Source: Diplosphaera chodatii
Taxonomy: Eukaryota; Chlorophyta; Trebouxiophyceae; Prasiolales; Stichococcaceae
NCBI GenBank assembly: GCA_032358165.1
Contig: JAALGY010000015.1
Location: forward strand, 2,976,001 to 3,040,000
Reading direction: 5' to 3'
Length of the DNA: 64,000 bases
Shown here: positions 45,719 through 57,441 of the stretch, piece after piece
Position numbering within the stretch: position 1 is the stretch's first letter
How the letters are laid out: each line of letters starts with the position of its first letter
The notes under the pieces: generated by a model
What the model was told of the DNA's origin: nothing
Seen by the model: only the letters and a program-made list of their open reading frames with translations
Databases searched by the model: none
Translations under genes and position numbers: made by a program

Positions 45719-47507
45719 GGTGTCAGGCGGAGCTGCACCACCAGTTGTAGGAGCGCCTGCATGTGCAGCATGCTGCCGTGTGAGCGCGCTGAGGACGGTG
45801 GGCGGTGCCGCGATAGCGAACATCAGTGAGCGCATGGCATGCGGGCCCGACTGGCACGCACACGCTCCAGCAGTGCTTCAATCACGACCATGAGGAACAC
45901 ACACCGGTGCGTGTTGCAGGTTGGCACCCTCAGCCGTTGGGAGATGAGCGGTCACATCTATCCCTCACCAGTGGACCAGTCAGCGGTGGTCCCTGTTCCA
46001 GCGGCTCACAGCTCGTGGTCCGTGCTGGGCTGACAGGCTAGTCCCAGCTCGTTTGGACCCATTGTGGCTGAGATGTTGCACCGTGGCTTTGGACTGAGAA
46101 TGCTTTGCATGCACAGCCTGAGCACAAGCTGTTCGAATGCAACAGTAAACGTGTTCAGCGCTCTACTACTGATCAGCATGTAGCTGTGTCGCTTGCGGTG
46201 GAAACTTAATGCATTGTCTACCTGGAGCTGCTAGATGGCATGCATGCTGCACGTGCACATGTTGCTTCCAGGCACCCTGCAGCTGATGCTGTGCCATGAC
46301 GATGAGACCAGTTGGCAATTGCATTCGCCGATGAGTGATCTCTGAAAACTTCTTCAATGCTGTGTGTGCTTGATCCTACGACTGTGCTGCCGCTGCTGCT
46401 GCATTCTGTGGGGCACCAGGGTAGTAGTTGTGCTGCTGGATGGGCAGTGTGCTCTGTGCTGTCAGTATCCTGGCGACAACGAACCGTTCACGACGCAATT
46501 GCAGAGGGTACCGGTAGTACGACGCCGCATGATGACCAGCGCAGCTATGTAGGCAGTCCTGCCTGATGAGCTGCTCGCCGTGCTGCCACCGTTGGCATTT
46601 CAGACACTGCAATGCAGCATCGCCGTCTCAACTGCAGCCAGCTGCTGGGATACACCTCCTGCTTCACAACCTGCACACGCCAGGTGAGATGTCACACACA
46701 GCCACGGCGAGCTGGCCGGATGGGAAGTGCGATGTCACGAACATCATCGTTTCCACTGGGCACGGCAGCAGCAGATAGACACGATGCAGGCTATTGTGTA
46801 CAGCCTCCTGCATGCAGCGCGGCACAGTCCGATCATTCAACATTGCACGCCTCCTCTACAGCACAAAGCCGGGTTGAAGCCGAGCAGAGGATCGTTTGTG
46901 AATGACGACATCCTGGACATCTCACCTAGGCAGGCAGCCTGTTTGGTGACTGTACCCTTGCCACCGAGATGCAGGGTGCTGGCATCTACCACATCTCCTG
47001 CATCGCAACGACCGCAGGCCAGCCCGCCGCCGCCGCCGCTGCTGCTCCTGCTGCTGCTGCTGCGGCAGCGGCAGTGGCGGCTGCTGGGCTGATATGTGCC
47101 CGGACACTGCACAAGGCGAAAGCCGCTGCGCCGCTCAACGGCGGCTCCTGAGCCTTTGACACCACTGCCGCAGCTGCTGCTGCCACCACTGCTGCCGCCA
47201 CCGTTGCAATCACTCGACGCCCGGCGGTGAAGCCGTATGCTTTCGCAGCTCACATGGGGTGCACAGCTGTGAGTTCGCCACGAAGTCGCAGGAGGGCATG
47301 GTGCTGTCCTGAGGTGCAATGTGCACTTGGCAGCGTGGCGCTGCACGTTGGATGGTTCAGGACGCCTGTGGCGCTAACCATCTGTCTGGTCGGGTGACCC
47401 TGCATGATGGATGTACACGTCATGCAATCGGTCAGCATATGGTGTGCAGCCCATGTGGGCGACAGCCACATCCCTAGCTCACTGCATCTGGAACCTGCGC
47501 AACGAGG
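45719..47507. other. Spacer T8/T9
   Basis: The part at 45.8-46.4 kb is the most diverged from other spacers. The rest is standard, with triplet tracts at 47025-47075. Confidence 0.5.
46837..47346 (-). CDS. Spacer open frame, counterpart of 31796-32311
   Basis: 169 codons, nearly collinear with the T4/T5 spacer frame: the same beginning (MQRHAAKCTLHLRTAPCPPA), a Ser-rich middle and the LACGRC block. Insertions and deletions between the two copies are multiples of three where the frame is kept, which mildly favours coding, but triplet slippage would give the same pattern. Confidence 0.25.
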   Translation of the reverse strand: MQRHAAKCTLHLRTAPCPPATSWRTHSCAPHVSCESIRLHRRASSDCNGGGSSGGSSSCGSGVKGSGAAVERRSGFRLVQCPGTYQPSSRHCRCRSSSSRSSSGGGGGLACGRCDAGDVVDASTLHLGGKGTVTKQAACLGEMSRMSSFTNDPLLGFNPALCCRGGVQC

Positions 47508-49544
47508 TCATCGGGGCAACATGGGCTGCACCTGCATGATATGTGTACGTATCATACACCAATATGTGTACCAACCTTGAGACTTCCGGCCATTGCGCCG
47601 TCGTTGTTGTGCTGCTGCTGAGGAACAGACCCTGCACTCGGTATGCAGCCCATCCGCTGCCGCACGCACTGCATAGAAGTCGTGGCGATACTTCTCCTGT
47701 GTGCAGACACGAAGTGGTATCTGCTCAACACCTGCCCTTAGAAGATCTTGCATGTGCACTTGCAGAATTGATCATCGTATGCAATTCCACCTCACGGCAG
47801 GCAGCACTGCAGGTATTCATTTGGGTGCCAGCTCACCTTGCCACAGCTTGCACAACGTTTCAGCTCTAGGAATGCTGATTCCGGAGGGGCGAGCCTCCCT
47901 CTTTGAGTGCTGTTTGTGTGTGTCTTCTTACATACAGTCGCAGCAGTAGCTGTGTAGTCCGTCAATGTTCCGCACATAACAACTGAATTGCGCGGCGCTC
48001 TTGACCTGCAGTACTACATGATGTCATATTGTAACAGCACTGTGACTCGAGGCCACTTGATGACTGCTGCTGGCACTGATGTAATATAGCGGGACGATCA
48101 CTCAAGGGCTCCATGTTGGACATCGCAGAGCGTTTGGCAGCAGGCACACCTCGCCACAATTCCTGCACTGCTTTTCGGTCGGCAGGGCTGCTGGCCTGGC
48201 TTGCGTAGTTTTCCAGCTGTTTCTGATGTTCTCAGACTGACATGCCCTGCACAGATTTGCCCGACGTTGCGCATGATACATGGCAGCACAGAGGGTGAAT
48301 AGTTGTGCTTTGCAGCAGAGGAAGGTGCTGGCCTGCTGCACTGACTCACTTGGAGGCATGCAGACTGAATTGTTCTGGGTGCAGCAGCACGCAGTGTGAC
48401 ATTCAAGCACGTCTGTCACTGTCACCTGCAATGGCTGCGACGGCCGCAGCTCCTACTGCCATCAATGGCAAAGAAGCTGGCGGGCAGCTCCAGCCCGCAC
48501 TTCCGGCACTCCTGTGGCTCCTGGGTGGGTGGATGGGCACGGGGCTTTAGCCTGGACCTGCAGGACACCAAGGTGCAGCAAGGCTGGACACACTGGTACT
48601 GCCCGACTGCATCACATCTGGCATCACAGGTCGTGACCATCAGCGGTACAGCACTCTGCTTATCTGGCAATGGCACCAGCTTTGAGCACACTGCGCCAGA
48701 ACCTATATGTTTGTGGATGGTGCTTGATCTACAACACTGTGTTTGCAATGAAACTACCGCATGGAGAACGCAGCTGACCTGGGTTTGCAGGGCCGCCGCT
48801 CTTCATTCACCTCCGCACGACATGCGAAGCACAGCGGCAGGCGGCCATCCGGCGATGACTTCATGCGCGGGAACAGTCGCAGCGGGTACGTCTTGCTGCA
48901 CCGCTGGCAGCACTTCACATCGCTGCTGCCGCAGTTCATGAGCTGCGTAGCATCCTGCTGTGCAATGGCACTTGGCTGCATGGGCTCTGCGGACTTCGCT
49001 GCTGCTGCTGCTGCTGCTGCTGCGGCGGTGCGCTGCGCAGCAAAACCGCCACCCAGTGTCGGCTGACCCTGCATGTGGACGATGCGGAATGCATGCCATG
49101 CTTGATAAAGACACCTGACTCTTGACAGGCACCCGACTCTTGACAAGCACCCGACACAGAGGCATGCTGTCCTGACATCATGCCTGTCTTCCGCAGCTGC
49201 TGGAAGCTCACCTTTGAACAGATGTCAGAAGTGTCAGCTGCCTGATGCACTGCCGCCCCAAGGGGTGTGGCGGCCGCAAGACTGCCTGGCAGGCGCCCAC
49301 AGCATCTGCTGCTGCTGCAGGTGTTGCCGCCCGCCCCGGCGGTGCTATGCATGCTGCCAGCTGCACTGCGATGCACACTCACATGTTGTTGGTCCGCCCT
49401 TGCTGAGCGATGCCAGCGGGCCAGGTGGCAAGGCTGCCGCTGCGGTGCGGCGCCGGCTGGAGGCGCATGTGCACGGCGGCACTCCGCGTGATGTGTGACC
49501 AGCCGCCCTGAAGCTGCTGCCGAAGCCATTGCACCGACCGGCAT
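47508..49544 (-). pseudogene. T9: four-ribbon gene, subtype II, frameshifted in exon 5
   Basis: Exons by homology, read leftward: 49544-49212, 49068-48779, 48557-48426, 48246-48150, 48005-47837, 47696-47508. Exon 5 is 169 bp where subtype II sisters have 165. The extra four bases come from a short duplication at about 47930 (TTACATACAGTC, against TTACAGTC), inside ribbon 3. The frame is lost before the second cysteine pair, so the protein would end with two complete ribbons. The other exons are open and the C-terminal exon has one extra Ala. The 48.1-49.1 kb region nearly equals T4. Confidence 0.65.
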
Positions 49545-51557
49545 GTTGCCAGGCGGAGCTGCACCACCAGTTGCAGGAGCGCCTGCATGTGCAGCATGTG
49601 CTGCCGCCTGAGCATGCTGAGGATGGTGAGCGGTGCCGCGACAGCTGGCACAACATTTAGCACATGGCACGCGGGTCCGACTCGCTCGCACACGCTCCTG
49701 CATCATGTCAAGGCATGCTCATGTAGATCACACACCGGTGCTCGTTGCAGGTTAGCACCCTCAGCTCACCCTCAGCTGTGGGACAAGAGTGGTCACATCT
49801 GATCCCTCACTGGTGGACCAGTCAGCGGTGGTTCCTGACTCCCTGTCCAGTGGCTGATTGCTCAGTGGTCAGTGCTGCGCCCACAGTCCAGTCCCAGCCC
49901 TTTGCATCATTGAGTACATCGTGACTGGTGTTGCATTATGGACTTGCTTCTTTAGATGCCTGCACCTGCACATCTGATCTTTGAACGCAACGGTGACAGC
50001 GCTGTTCAGTGCTGTACCACTTGTCAGCATGTGACTGTGTCGCGTGCAGTGATGTTTCAAGTAACGTGCACTGTCAATCTGGGATGATGATCAAGGCTGC
50101 TAGCTGGCATGCTGCACATGCGTCTATATGCTGCATTGCTGCTTCCAGGCACCCTGCTGTTTGGCCTGCTGTTGGTGTTGTGCTATGTGACGATGAGATT
50201 GTTACTGCATTGATGGTTGATCGTGCTGAGGACAATGTTGAATGCTGTGTGTGCTTGATCTCACGACTGTGCTGCCGCTGCTGCTGCATTCTGTGGGGCA
50301 CCAGGGTAGTGGTTGTGCTGCTGGATGGGCTGTGTGCTCTGTGCTGTCAGTGTCCTGGCGACATCGAAGCACTCACAACGTAGGTGCAGAGTACCAGTAA
50401 AACGATGGCGCTTGATGAGCAGTGCAGCTATGTAGGCAGTCCTGCCTGATGAGCTGCTCGCCGTGCTGCCACCGTTGGCATTTCAGACACTGCACTGCAG
50501 CATCGCCGTCTCAACTGCTGCCAGCTGCTGGGATACACGTCTCCTGCCTCATAGCCTGCACACACCAGGTGAGATGTCACAGCCACGGCAAGCTGGCCGG
50601 ATGGGAAGTGGACTGTCACGAACATGAATTGTTTCCACTGGGCACTGCAGCAGCAGGTAGACACGATGCAGGCTGTTGTGTACAGCCTCCTGCATGCGGC
50701 GCGGCACAGTCCGATTATTCAACATTGCACACTTTCTACAGCACACAGCCGGGTTGAAGCCGAGCAGAGGGTCGTTCGTGAATGACGACATCTTGGATAT
50801 CTCACCTAGGCAGGCAGCCTGCTGGGTGACTGCACCCTTGCGACTGCACCCTTGCCACCGAGATGCAGGATGCTGTCATCTACCACATCTCCTGCATCGC
50901 AACGACCACAGGCCAGCCTGCCGCCGCCGCTGCTGCTGTGGCGTCGGCGGCGGCAGTGGCGGCTGCTGTCAGCCCAGCAGCCGATGTGTGCCCGGACACT
51001 GCAGGCCTGGCCCCAGCGGGACAGTGCTGACAAATAGGTCGCCCGTCATGCGCTGATTAGTAGGGCGCCGCCTCTGACGGCGGCAGGGGTAAGGCGAAAG
51101 CCGCTGCGCCGCTCAGCGGGGGGCTCCTGAGAATTGACACCACTACCGCAGCTGCTGCTGCCACCACTGCTGCCACCACTGTTGCAATCACTCGACGCCC
51201 GGCAGTGAAGCCGTATGCTTTCGCAGCTCACATGGGGTGCACAGCTGTGAGTTCGCCACGAAGCCGCAGGAGGGCATGGTGCTGTCCTGATGTGCAGTCT
51301 GGCCTGCACGATGTGAATCGGGTCTACTTAGGACGCCTGCGGCGCTAGTCAGGTGTCTGGCTGTGCCAACCTGCATCCCACAGATTCCAGCACCGTTTCA
51401 GAGGCCGGAATGTTGATTGAGTCACAACTTCAGGTGCCCCGCAGCATGCATGTCCACATAATAAGGCAGCAAGCTTGTTGCATGTTCCACCGTTTTTGGG
51501 TAAGCACGTGCCTCTGCATGGGTTCTGCATTTGCTGCATCATATCAGTACATGGATG
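49545..51557. other. Spacer T9/T10
   Basis: Standard spacer. A local duplication of GACTGCACCCTTGC is seen at 50828-50854, with triplet tracts at 50925-50960. No confident gene. Confidence 0.5.
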
Positions 51558-53216
51558 TCACTCTTCCTTTTTCCGGCCATTGCGCTGTCGTTGTCGTGCT
51601 GCCAACGAACAAAGCTTGCAAATGGAGTGCAACCCGTCCAATGTCCTACGGACTGCATGGAATTCCTGACGAGACTTCTCCTATGTGCAGAGATAAGTAG
51701 TCGATTGATGCTCAGCCATAAGAGCCTGTGCATGAAAGCGATGTTCCGATCTGGCAGCGGGCAGCCATTGGAAACATTGCGCCACTGCCGGCTCACCTTG
51801 CTGCAAGTTGCACACCGTTTCAGCAAAGGAGCTGCGGACTCAGGAGGGCCAAGCCTCCCTCGTAGAAATTCGCCATGGTTACTTTTCTTACAATCGGAGC
51901 AATAGCTGTGCAGTCCATCAAGGTTGGTCGAGTTGCGATCAAACTCTGAGGCGTCTTTGACCTTGCACGAAGAACATCGCATTATCAGCAGCGACTGATC
52001 CCTGCTTGACAGCGTCTGCTGTGTCGTCGACAGCCGTCCTCAGATATCGCACATTTGGTGAGTGCTCGGTGCACGAGCAGGGTGTGCGTGGAGCAGTCTG
52101 CACAGCATAATGCAAAGCGCTGGGCATCAGGCGCACCTGGCCACATCTCCTGCACTCCTTCTCGGCTGGCAAGGCTGCTTTCCTGTTGCGCATGGCCTTC
52201 CGGCGTCTTGCATCATACTCAGATTGACATGGCCTGCAGTACAAGTTGCCGATATTGTTCTTAGCAGATATTTCATGCCAGCATATGGGTGTCACTCATG
52301 CTGTGCAGCGGTGAAAGGTGCTGGCATGCCACATGTCAAATCTGAAAGATGCAAGCGCCAAGGTTCAAGCGGAGCATATGACACTCCATCCAGCACACTT
52401 GCCAACCTGCAATACGAGCGACGGCCGCAGCACAAGCTAGCATCAATGGTAAAGAAGCTGGCCGGCATGTCCAGCCTGCATATCCGGCACCACTGTGGCT
52501 CCTGAGTGGGCGGATGGGCACGAGGCGACAGCCTGGACCTGTGAGGAACCATGTCACAAGGTTCCATCAGCCAATGATGCCCTCACGGCATGCCACCAGC
52601 TTAAACAGTTGCAGCGTGACGCTAGCTTGCCTATAGAGGACCAGCTCAGCACTTGCAGGCGATTGAGCAATTTCCTGGCATGAAGGCTTGATGTTGGAGC
52701 TTGTGTGGATGAGCCTATTGCCTGGGTGAACTCGCTCCCTAGCTCCCTACCTTGGTTTGCGGGGCCAGCGCTCTTCATTCACCTCCGCACGACATCCGAA
52801 GCACAGGGGGTGCCGGCCATCCGGCGATGCCTTCATGCGCGGAAACAGTCGCAGCGGGTACGGCTTGCCACACCGCTGGCAGCACTTCCTGCCGCCATTG
52901 CGCGTGTCCAACTGTGTGCTACCCGGCTGCATAGCGGCAGCCCGCATGTCGGCTGCTGGCTCTGATGCGTCCGGTGCTGTTGCCGCTGCGCTGATCTCTG
53001 CAGGACCGCCACCAGCCACCAGCCGGCCCTGCAGTCCATCAGGAATGCGGACAAGCTCAGCAAGCATCTGTGCAAGATAAAGACTGACAATATGCAGGAC
53101 ACATTTGAGGCTTGCTGGCGGTCCCCGAGCCCACCTCCGCACAGGTCTCCCTGCTGTCATCTGCAAAGCGCACGGCTGCCTTGGGGGTTTTGGCGGCAAA
53201 AGAGGTAGTCAGGCGC

Positions 53217-53263
<47 letters not shown>

Positions 53264-53464
53264 GTCAGCGCTGTCGTGGATGCAGCCGGCTGCACGATGC
53301 CTCAACTGCCCGTGCAGCCCTCCCGCGTTTGCTGAGCAGCGGTGGCGACGCAAGTGAAGGCACCACTGCCGCTGTGGCAACAACCTCGCTCCATTCGATG
53401 GCGCGCAGCACTCCGTGCGATGCGAGCTCAGCCGCCCTGACACTGTTGCCACGGCGAGCGACAT
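51558..53464 (-). CDS. T10: four-zinc-ribbon protein, subtype I, diverged 5' half
   Basis: Exons read leftward: 53464-53135, 53028-52751, 52538-52407, 52233-52137, 51961-51797, 51680-51558, 374 residues. Exons 3-6 are close to T3, but exons 1 and 2 are unlike the other copies: exon 1 has a run of 13 Ser encoded by the triplet tract at 53222-53261, and exon 2 has its own linker before CQRCGKPYPLRLF. Ribbon 2 has Arg in place of the Gly after the first pair (CRICRLDMPASFF). The start ATG (MSLAVATVSGRL) lines up with that of the sisters, supporting it. Confidence 0.7.
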
Positions 53465-54754
53465 GACATCAGCAGGTACAGCGCGATGCTCCACCTGCAG
53501 GTGTCAATGGAGCATGTTGTAGCATCAGCACCAAGCAGCCGAGTGACTTAACAGGAAGTGGTGCAAGCACAACCCACGTAGACTATGCATGCTGGAGCGT
53601 CGCTGTGAGGGGCGTGCGCACCGGTTTCAGTGCACATGAGCCCGCACGGGCTCACGGGAGGCGAGCAGTTACACTCAATGCGTCGCTGGCAACGACCACT
53701 AAGTGACGACCGTCATGAGCAGCTGGGAACCTGGCGGACTGCTGGCATCAGCAGGGCTGCGATGGCCCTTAGTTTGCATGGCTCACACTACCTGATGCAT
53801 GGGTTGCTTGACAGGCCAAAGTCGAGTCGTGACAAGTTCAGGCTGAGACGACTTTGCGTCGCTCATACAGTCAACAGCGTACTGGTCAAGTAGCAGGAAT
53901 GGTCGGATCATGTGGCAGCTGTCGAGTGCAGATGCACCAGTGCATGATCGCAGCCTTGCAAGAGGTTGATGTGGTACAGCAGTACGGGCAGTGGAGTTGA
54001 TCGACTGGGAGGGTCTATTGCTGCTGGTTTGTACTGCGTCTAGACGTGCTGCACCGATTTGCAAGGGGTTCTGTTCCACGTGCCAACGCACTCTTTGGCG
54101 CATCCAGCATCAGCAAACCACTGCTGGGCGCCACTTTGTGAAGGAGCTCCTGCCGCCTCAGACTTGTCAACTCAAAGGAGGCTTCCTAGCATAGGCTCCT
54201 GGGTCCGTGCTACCTAGGCTGTCAGCAGTCAGATGTCACCACTGCGCGACCCTGCCATGCATTCTGTGTAACCCAAACAACAATGGTGCGGCTTTGCTAT
54301 ACCTAGTGCCATTGGTGCACAGGACCACGACAGCTGGGGCTGTCTCTTGCTATGACTAAGACTGCAGCAAGCCCTTGCCCAGCAGGCAACATCCTCCAGT
54401 CCGTGGCCACTGCCATGCTAGCCAGCCTGCACCGATGCAGGCCACAGACGGTATGCATCACGTGGAGCACTGACGTCTGAGCAGAAACACATGTTTAATT
54501 TGCGCCATGCTCTGAGATTGATACGTCCAGTCCTGCCTGGCCTGATCATCCGGCAATCGCCAACAGTGGCACCATCCCCACCAGTAAGTGCAGGGCAGCA
54601 CTGCTACCCCTTGTGCCTGACAAGCTTGCCTTAAGGACAGAGCGATGTTACCTGCGAAAGCTGTGCCCCTGCTGCCTGGTGGACGGTTGGCCCTGCCCAT
54701 GGGCCGGTTGCGCTACAGCGCTGGTGCCGCATCGTGCAACCCACCACTGCCCTG

Positions 54755-54842
<88 letters not shown>

Positions 54843-55294
54843 GGCATGAGCGCCCCAGGGGGCTGCTTGGTTGCCATCGTGGGGCCCACTCAGGACGCTT
54901 GCCACGATGCCTGCATCTGCTGCATCTGCTGTCATCAGGGAAGCCAGACCATACAGGCTGTTCTGGCACCTCGAGGGCTCCCTGACTCCGGTGCCGCCAC
55001 TGGGTGCCACTGCAGTCTGCGATCCCTGCTGCCGTGGGTCTGCCTGGCAGCTGCGCGGCCAGGCAATGCATCTGCTGCCGATTGGCCCTGCAGCAGCCGG
55101 CCCCCGCCGAGTTCGGCAGCATGTCTGTCAAGGCTAGGGCGGCACGGGGCATCATGCTGCCGGGCTGCCGTGCTGTCTGGCCTCAGGCAGAGGTGCCGCT
55201 GGGGTTGTGGCTTTTGTTGTCTGCTGCAATGCTGTTTTGGCTCGAGCCTTGCCGCCAGCACCTGCATCATCGTACATACGATCGCAAGCACACT
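53465..55294. other. Spacer T10/T11, largely unique
   Basis: Unlike the other spacers. The part at 53.5-54.6 kb shows no similarity to the array that I can see and no convincing gene. The part at 54.65-55.29 kb looks like a decayed 5' end of a ribbon gene on the - strand (MMQVLAARLEPKQHCSR, similar to the frame at 63442-63957), including the long CTG tract. Confidence 0.45.
54761..54841. repeat. (CTG)27 microsatellite
   Basis: 27 uninterrupted CTG triplets on the + strand (CAG on the strand of the array genes), preceded by CTGCTGTTG. It is the longest pure triplet run in the window. Confidence 0.95.
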
Positions 55295-57441
55295 TCAGTC
55301 CAGCAACAATCTGCGATTTGCACACCAGGCGCATCCCGGCCACATGGCCATTGGCAACTGTATGCAGCCTGGTGTACCGGACCGGCTGCTATTCGGCCCA
55401 CAAAAACTGACTTCCTGCTGCACAGACGGAAGCAGGTGTGGCGGCGCACCTGGTGTTCCCTGCTTTGGGCGTCGCCCATGGCCAGCATCTGAGCGGCAAG
55501 CCTTGCACTGGTGCATCATGCCGTCCAGCGTCCTGCGCTGCTTGTGGAACTCCCCAGGGGTCTTGTACTGCACGCACCACACCGGCTCCGATACGGCGCC
55601 CTCAGGGGTGCAGTGAAGTTTGCAGGGTTTGAACATGGGCGTTGGCTTACCTTGCCACAAGCTGCGCACTTCTTCAGCGGAGGAGCTGCAGACTGCGGGG
55701 GTGCTCGCCGCCCAGTTTGATACGCATATTGGCAAGTCCTTTGGCAATCCTTGCAGTATGGTAGCAGTCCATCACGGCGTCGTGCATCGCGGTTGAATTC
55801 TGAGGCAGCCTTGGTCTGCAGCAACACAGTGGTCGGCATGGCTGCAGGTGAAGCGACCAGTCGATGCCCTCACTTTCAGTTTCGGCTGCGGCAGCAGTGC
55901 TTGCCATTCAACGACGTTGGTGTGGCTGTGGCACGTGAGCTGCATGCAAGACCTGGGTGTGAAGCAGCGCAGCGCACTGTGTGCTCACACCGTATTTGAC
56001 TTGTGCAACAGGCGCACCTTGCTACACATGGTGCATGTTTTCTCATCCGGCACTGTTTTGGTTGTGTCAAGCTCGTGTCTCTTCCTGATCGCCGCACCCT
56101 GCGCAGCCGCACAGGCTCTGCAAAACCGCAAGCACGACAAATCAGACGCCAGCATGCATCAGCAGATGCTGTGCATGTATGCTTTGCTGACAGGTGAGAT
56201 GTATTGCCCAGCTGCAAGCAGGTGTGCCAAGCTCCAAGACAGGCAGCTGCATGGAGAGCCATGGGTCGTGTATGCGTGAGATATCGTGACACGCCTTCAT
56301 CGGCACATCTCAGCCCTAGCCAGCATGTCCAGGCCCGACCTGCAATTGTAGAGACGACCAGAAACGTTGCAGGGCTGGGGTGTGAACCACCGGGCTGCCA
56401 GCTCCAGCCCGCACACCCTGCACACTTGCGGCTCCGCAGTCGGTGGATGGTCGCCGCCAGGGCTCTTGTTCGGCCTGCAAGGGCGCAGATGGCGGGCACA
56501 CTTCACCAGGCAGCCCGACGGCATCTCCAGCCAAGCGCAGTGCAGCCTCTGGCCATCAGCAATGCATGCAACCACTGCGCCCCATGTGACCACACTTCTG
56601 CTGCCAGCAATGGTGCCTCAACTGAGCTGTTCGTCTCATGATGCAGAAGCTGCAAGTTGACGCTTGCCATTGGGTCAACTGCCAGCCGGTGTGCGTGTGC
56701 TGCCGGGATGGATGCACAGCATGAGCTCGCAGGTCAGATCACCGGGGTGTGCGGGGCCACCGTTTCTCATACACCTCCGCACGGCATGCGAAGCACAGCG
56801 GCAGGCGGCCGTCCGGCGTAGAGAAGCTGCGCGGGAACAGCCGCAGCGGGTACGCCTCGTCGCACTCCTGGCAGCGCTTCCTGCCAGGGTCTGCCTGCGT
56901 GCTGGTCTCATGTTCAGCGACCGCCGCACGCTGCTGTGTCGCCGGCGCTGCGGTGGCGAGTAATGCTGCTGCCGTGGGCGCTGTTGTTGGCCCCACGACC
57001 GGTCCATTGGGTACAAGACCTTCGCTGTCAGTGCGCAACTGTCCCTGCACTGAAACGATTGTACACTGCTCACCACACCTGAAGTGCCCAGACCAAGCAT
57101 TGAGCTGATCTCAGGCGGAGCTGCTGCCGGGAGCCCACCTCTTGAAAGGTCTGCGTACTATCGTCGTCATAGGGCAATGCCGCATCAGGAGCCAGGATGC
57201 CGTGACAGCGGGGCAGGCGCCTGCAGCATCCACTGCTGCTGCTGCTGCGCTGCGGATGCCTGCTGCTGATGCTGCTGGTGCTGCGGCCACGCATGGCGCC
57301 GCTGCGCGTGCTGCCAGCTGCACGGTGCTGCGCGCCATAGTGCTGACCCGCAGCTACTGAGTAGTGACAGCACTGCAGGTGACGTCGCTGCTGCAACAGG
57401 CCGCCACAGGATGGCGCAGCACAGCGCTGTGTGCAACACAT
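55295..57441 (-). CDS. T11: four-zinc-ribbon protein, most diverged array copy
   Basis: Exons read leftward: 57441-57139, 57044-56743, 56474-56340, 56117-56018, 55815-55651, 55567-55295, 425 residues. Ribbons: CQECDEAYPLRLF to CFAC; CRVCGLELAARWF to CRAC; CTMCSK plus TKAASEFNRDARRRDGLLPY to CKDC; CAACGK plus YKTPGEFHKQRRTLDGMMHQ to CKAC; all four have 22 residues between pairs. Much has changed around them, so the spacing has been kept by selection. Exon 6 adds about 55 residues beyond the usual end, with four more cysteines including CAWC. The start at 57441 matches the sisters' exon length; upstream ATGs at 57585 and 57612 in the same frame are possible. Confidence 0.75.

Larger units (their letters stand above)
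16623..57441 (-). repeat. Head-to-tail array of eleven four-ribbon genes (T1-T11)
   Basis: Ribbon 1 exons begin near 18.2, 22.4, 26.4, 30.3, 34.0, 37.9, 41.8, 45.3, 49.1, 53.0 and 57.0 kb, all on the - strand, a period of about 3.4-4.3 kb. The spacers repeat too, so the unit is gene plus spacer. T11 and T10 are the most diverged; T1-T9 are close relatives. Two subtypes are told apart by exons 5 and 6: subtype I (GRLGPPESAAPLLK; T1, T3, T7, T8, T10) and subtype II (GRLAPPESAFLE; T2, T4, T5, T6, T9). Confidence 0.9.

Noticed and set aside
16623..53464. CRISPR array or tandem non-coding satellite
   Set aside because: The repeats are 3.4-4.3 kb units containing spliced genes, not short repeats with spacers, and the genome is eukaryotic.
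54645..55616. + strand frame of 323 codons with a long poly-Cys run
   Set aside because: The Cys run is the CTG tract read in one of three frames, and the frame overlaps exon 6 of T11 on the opposite strand.
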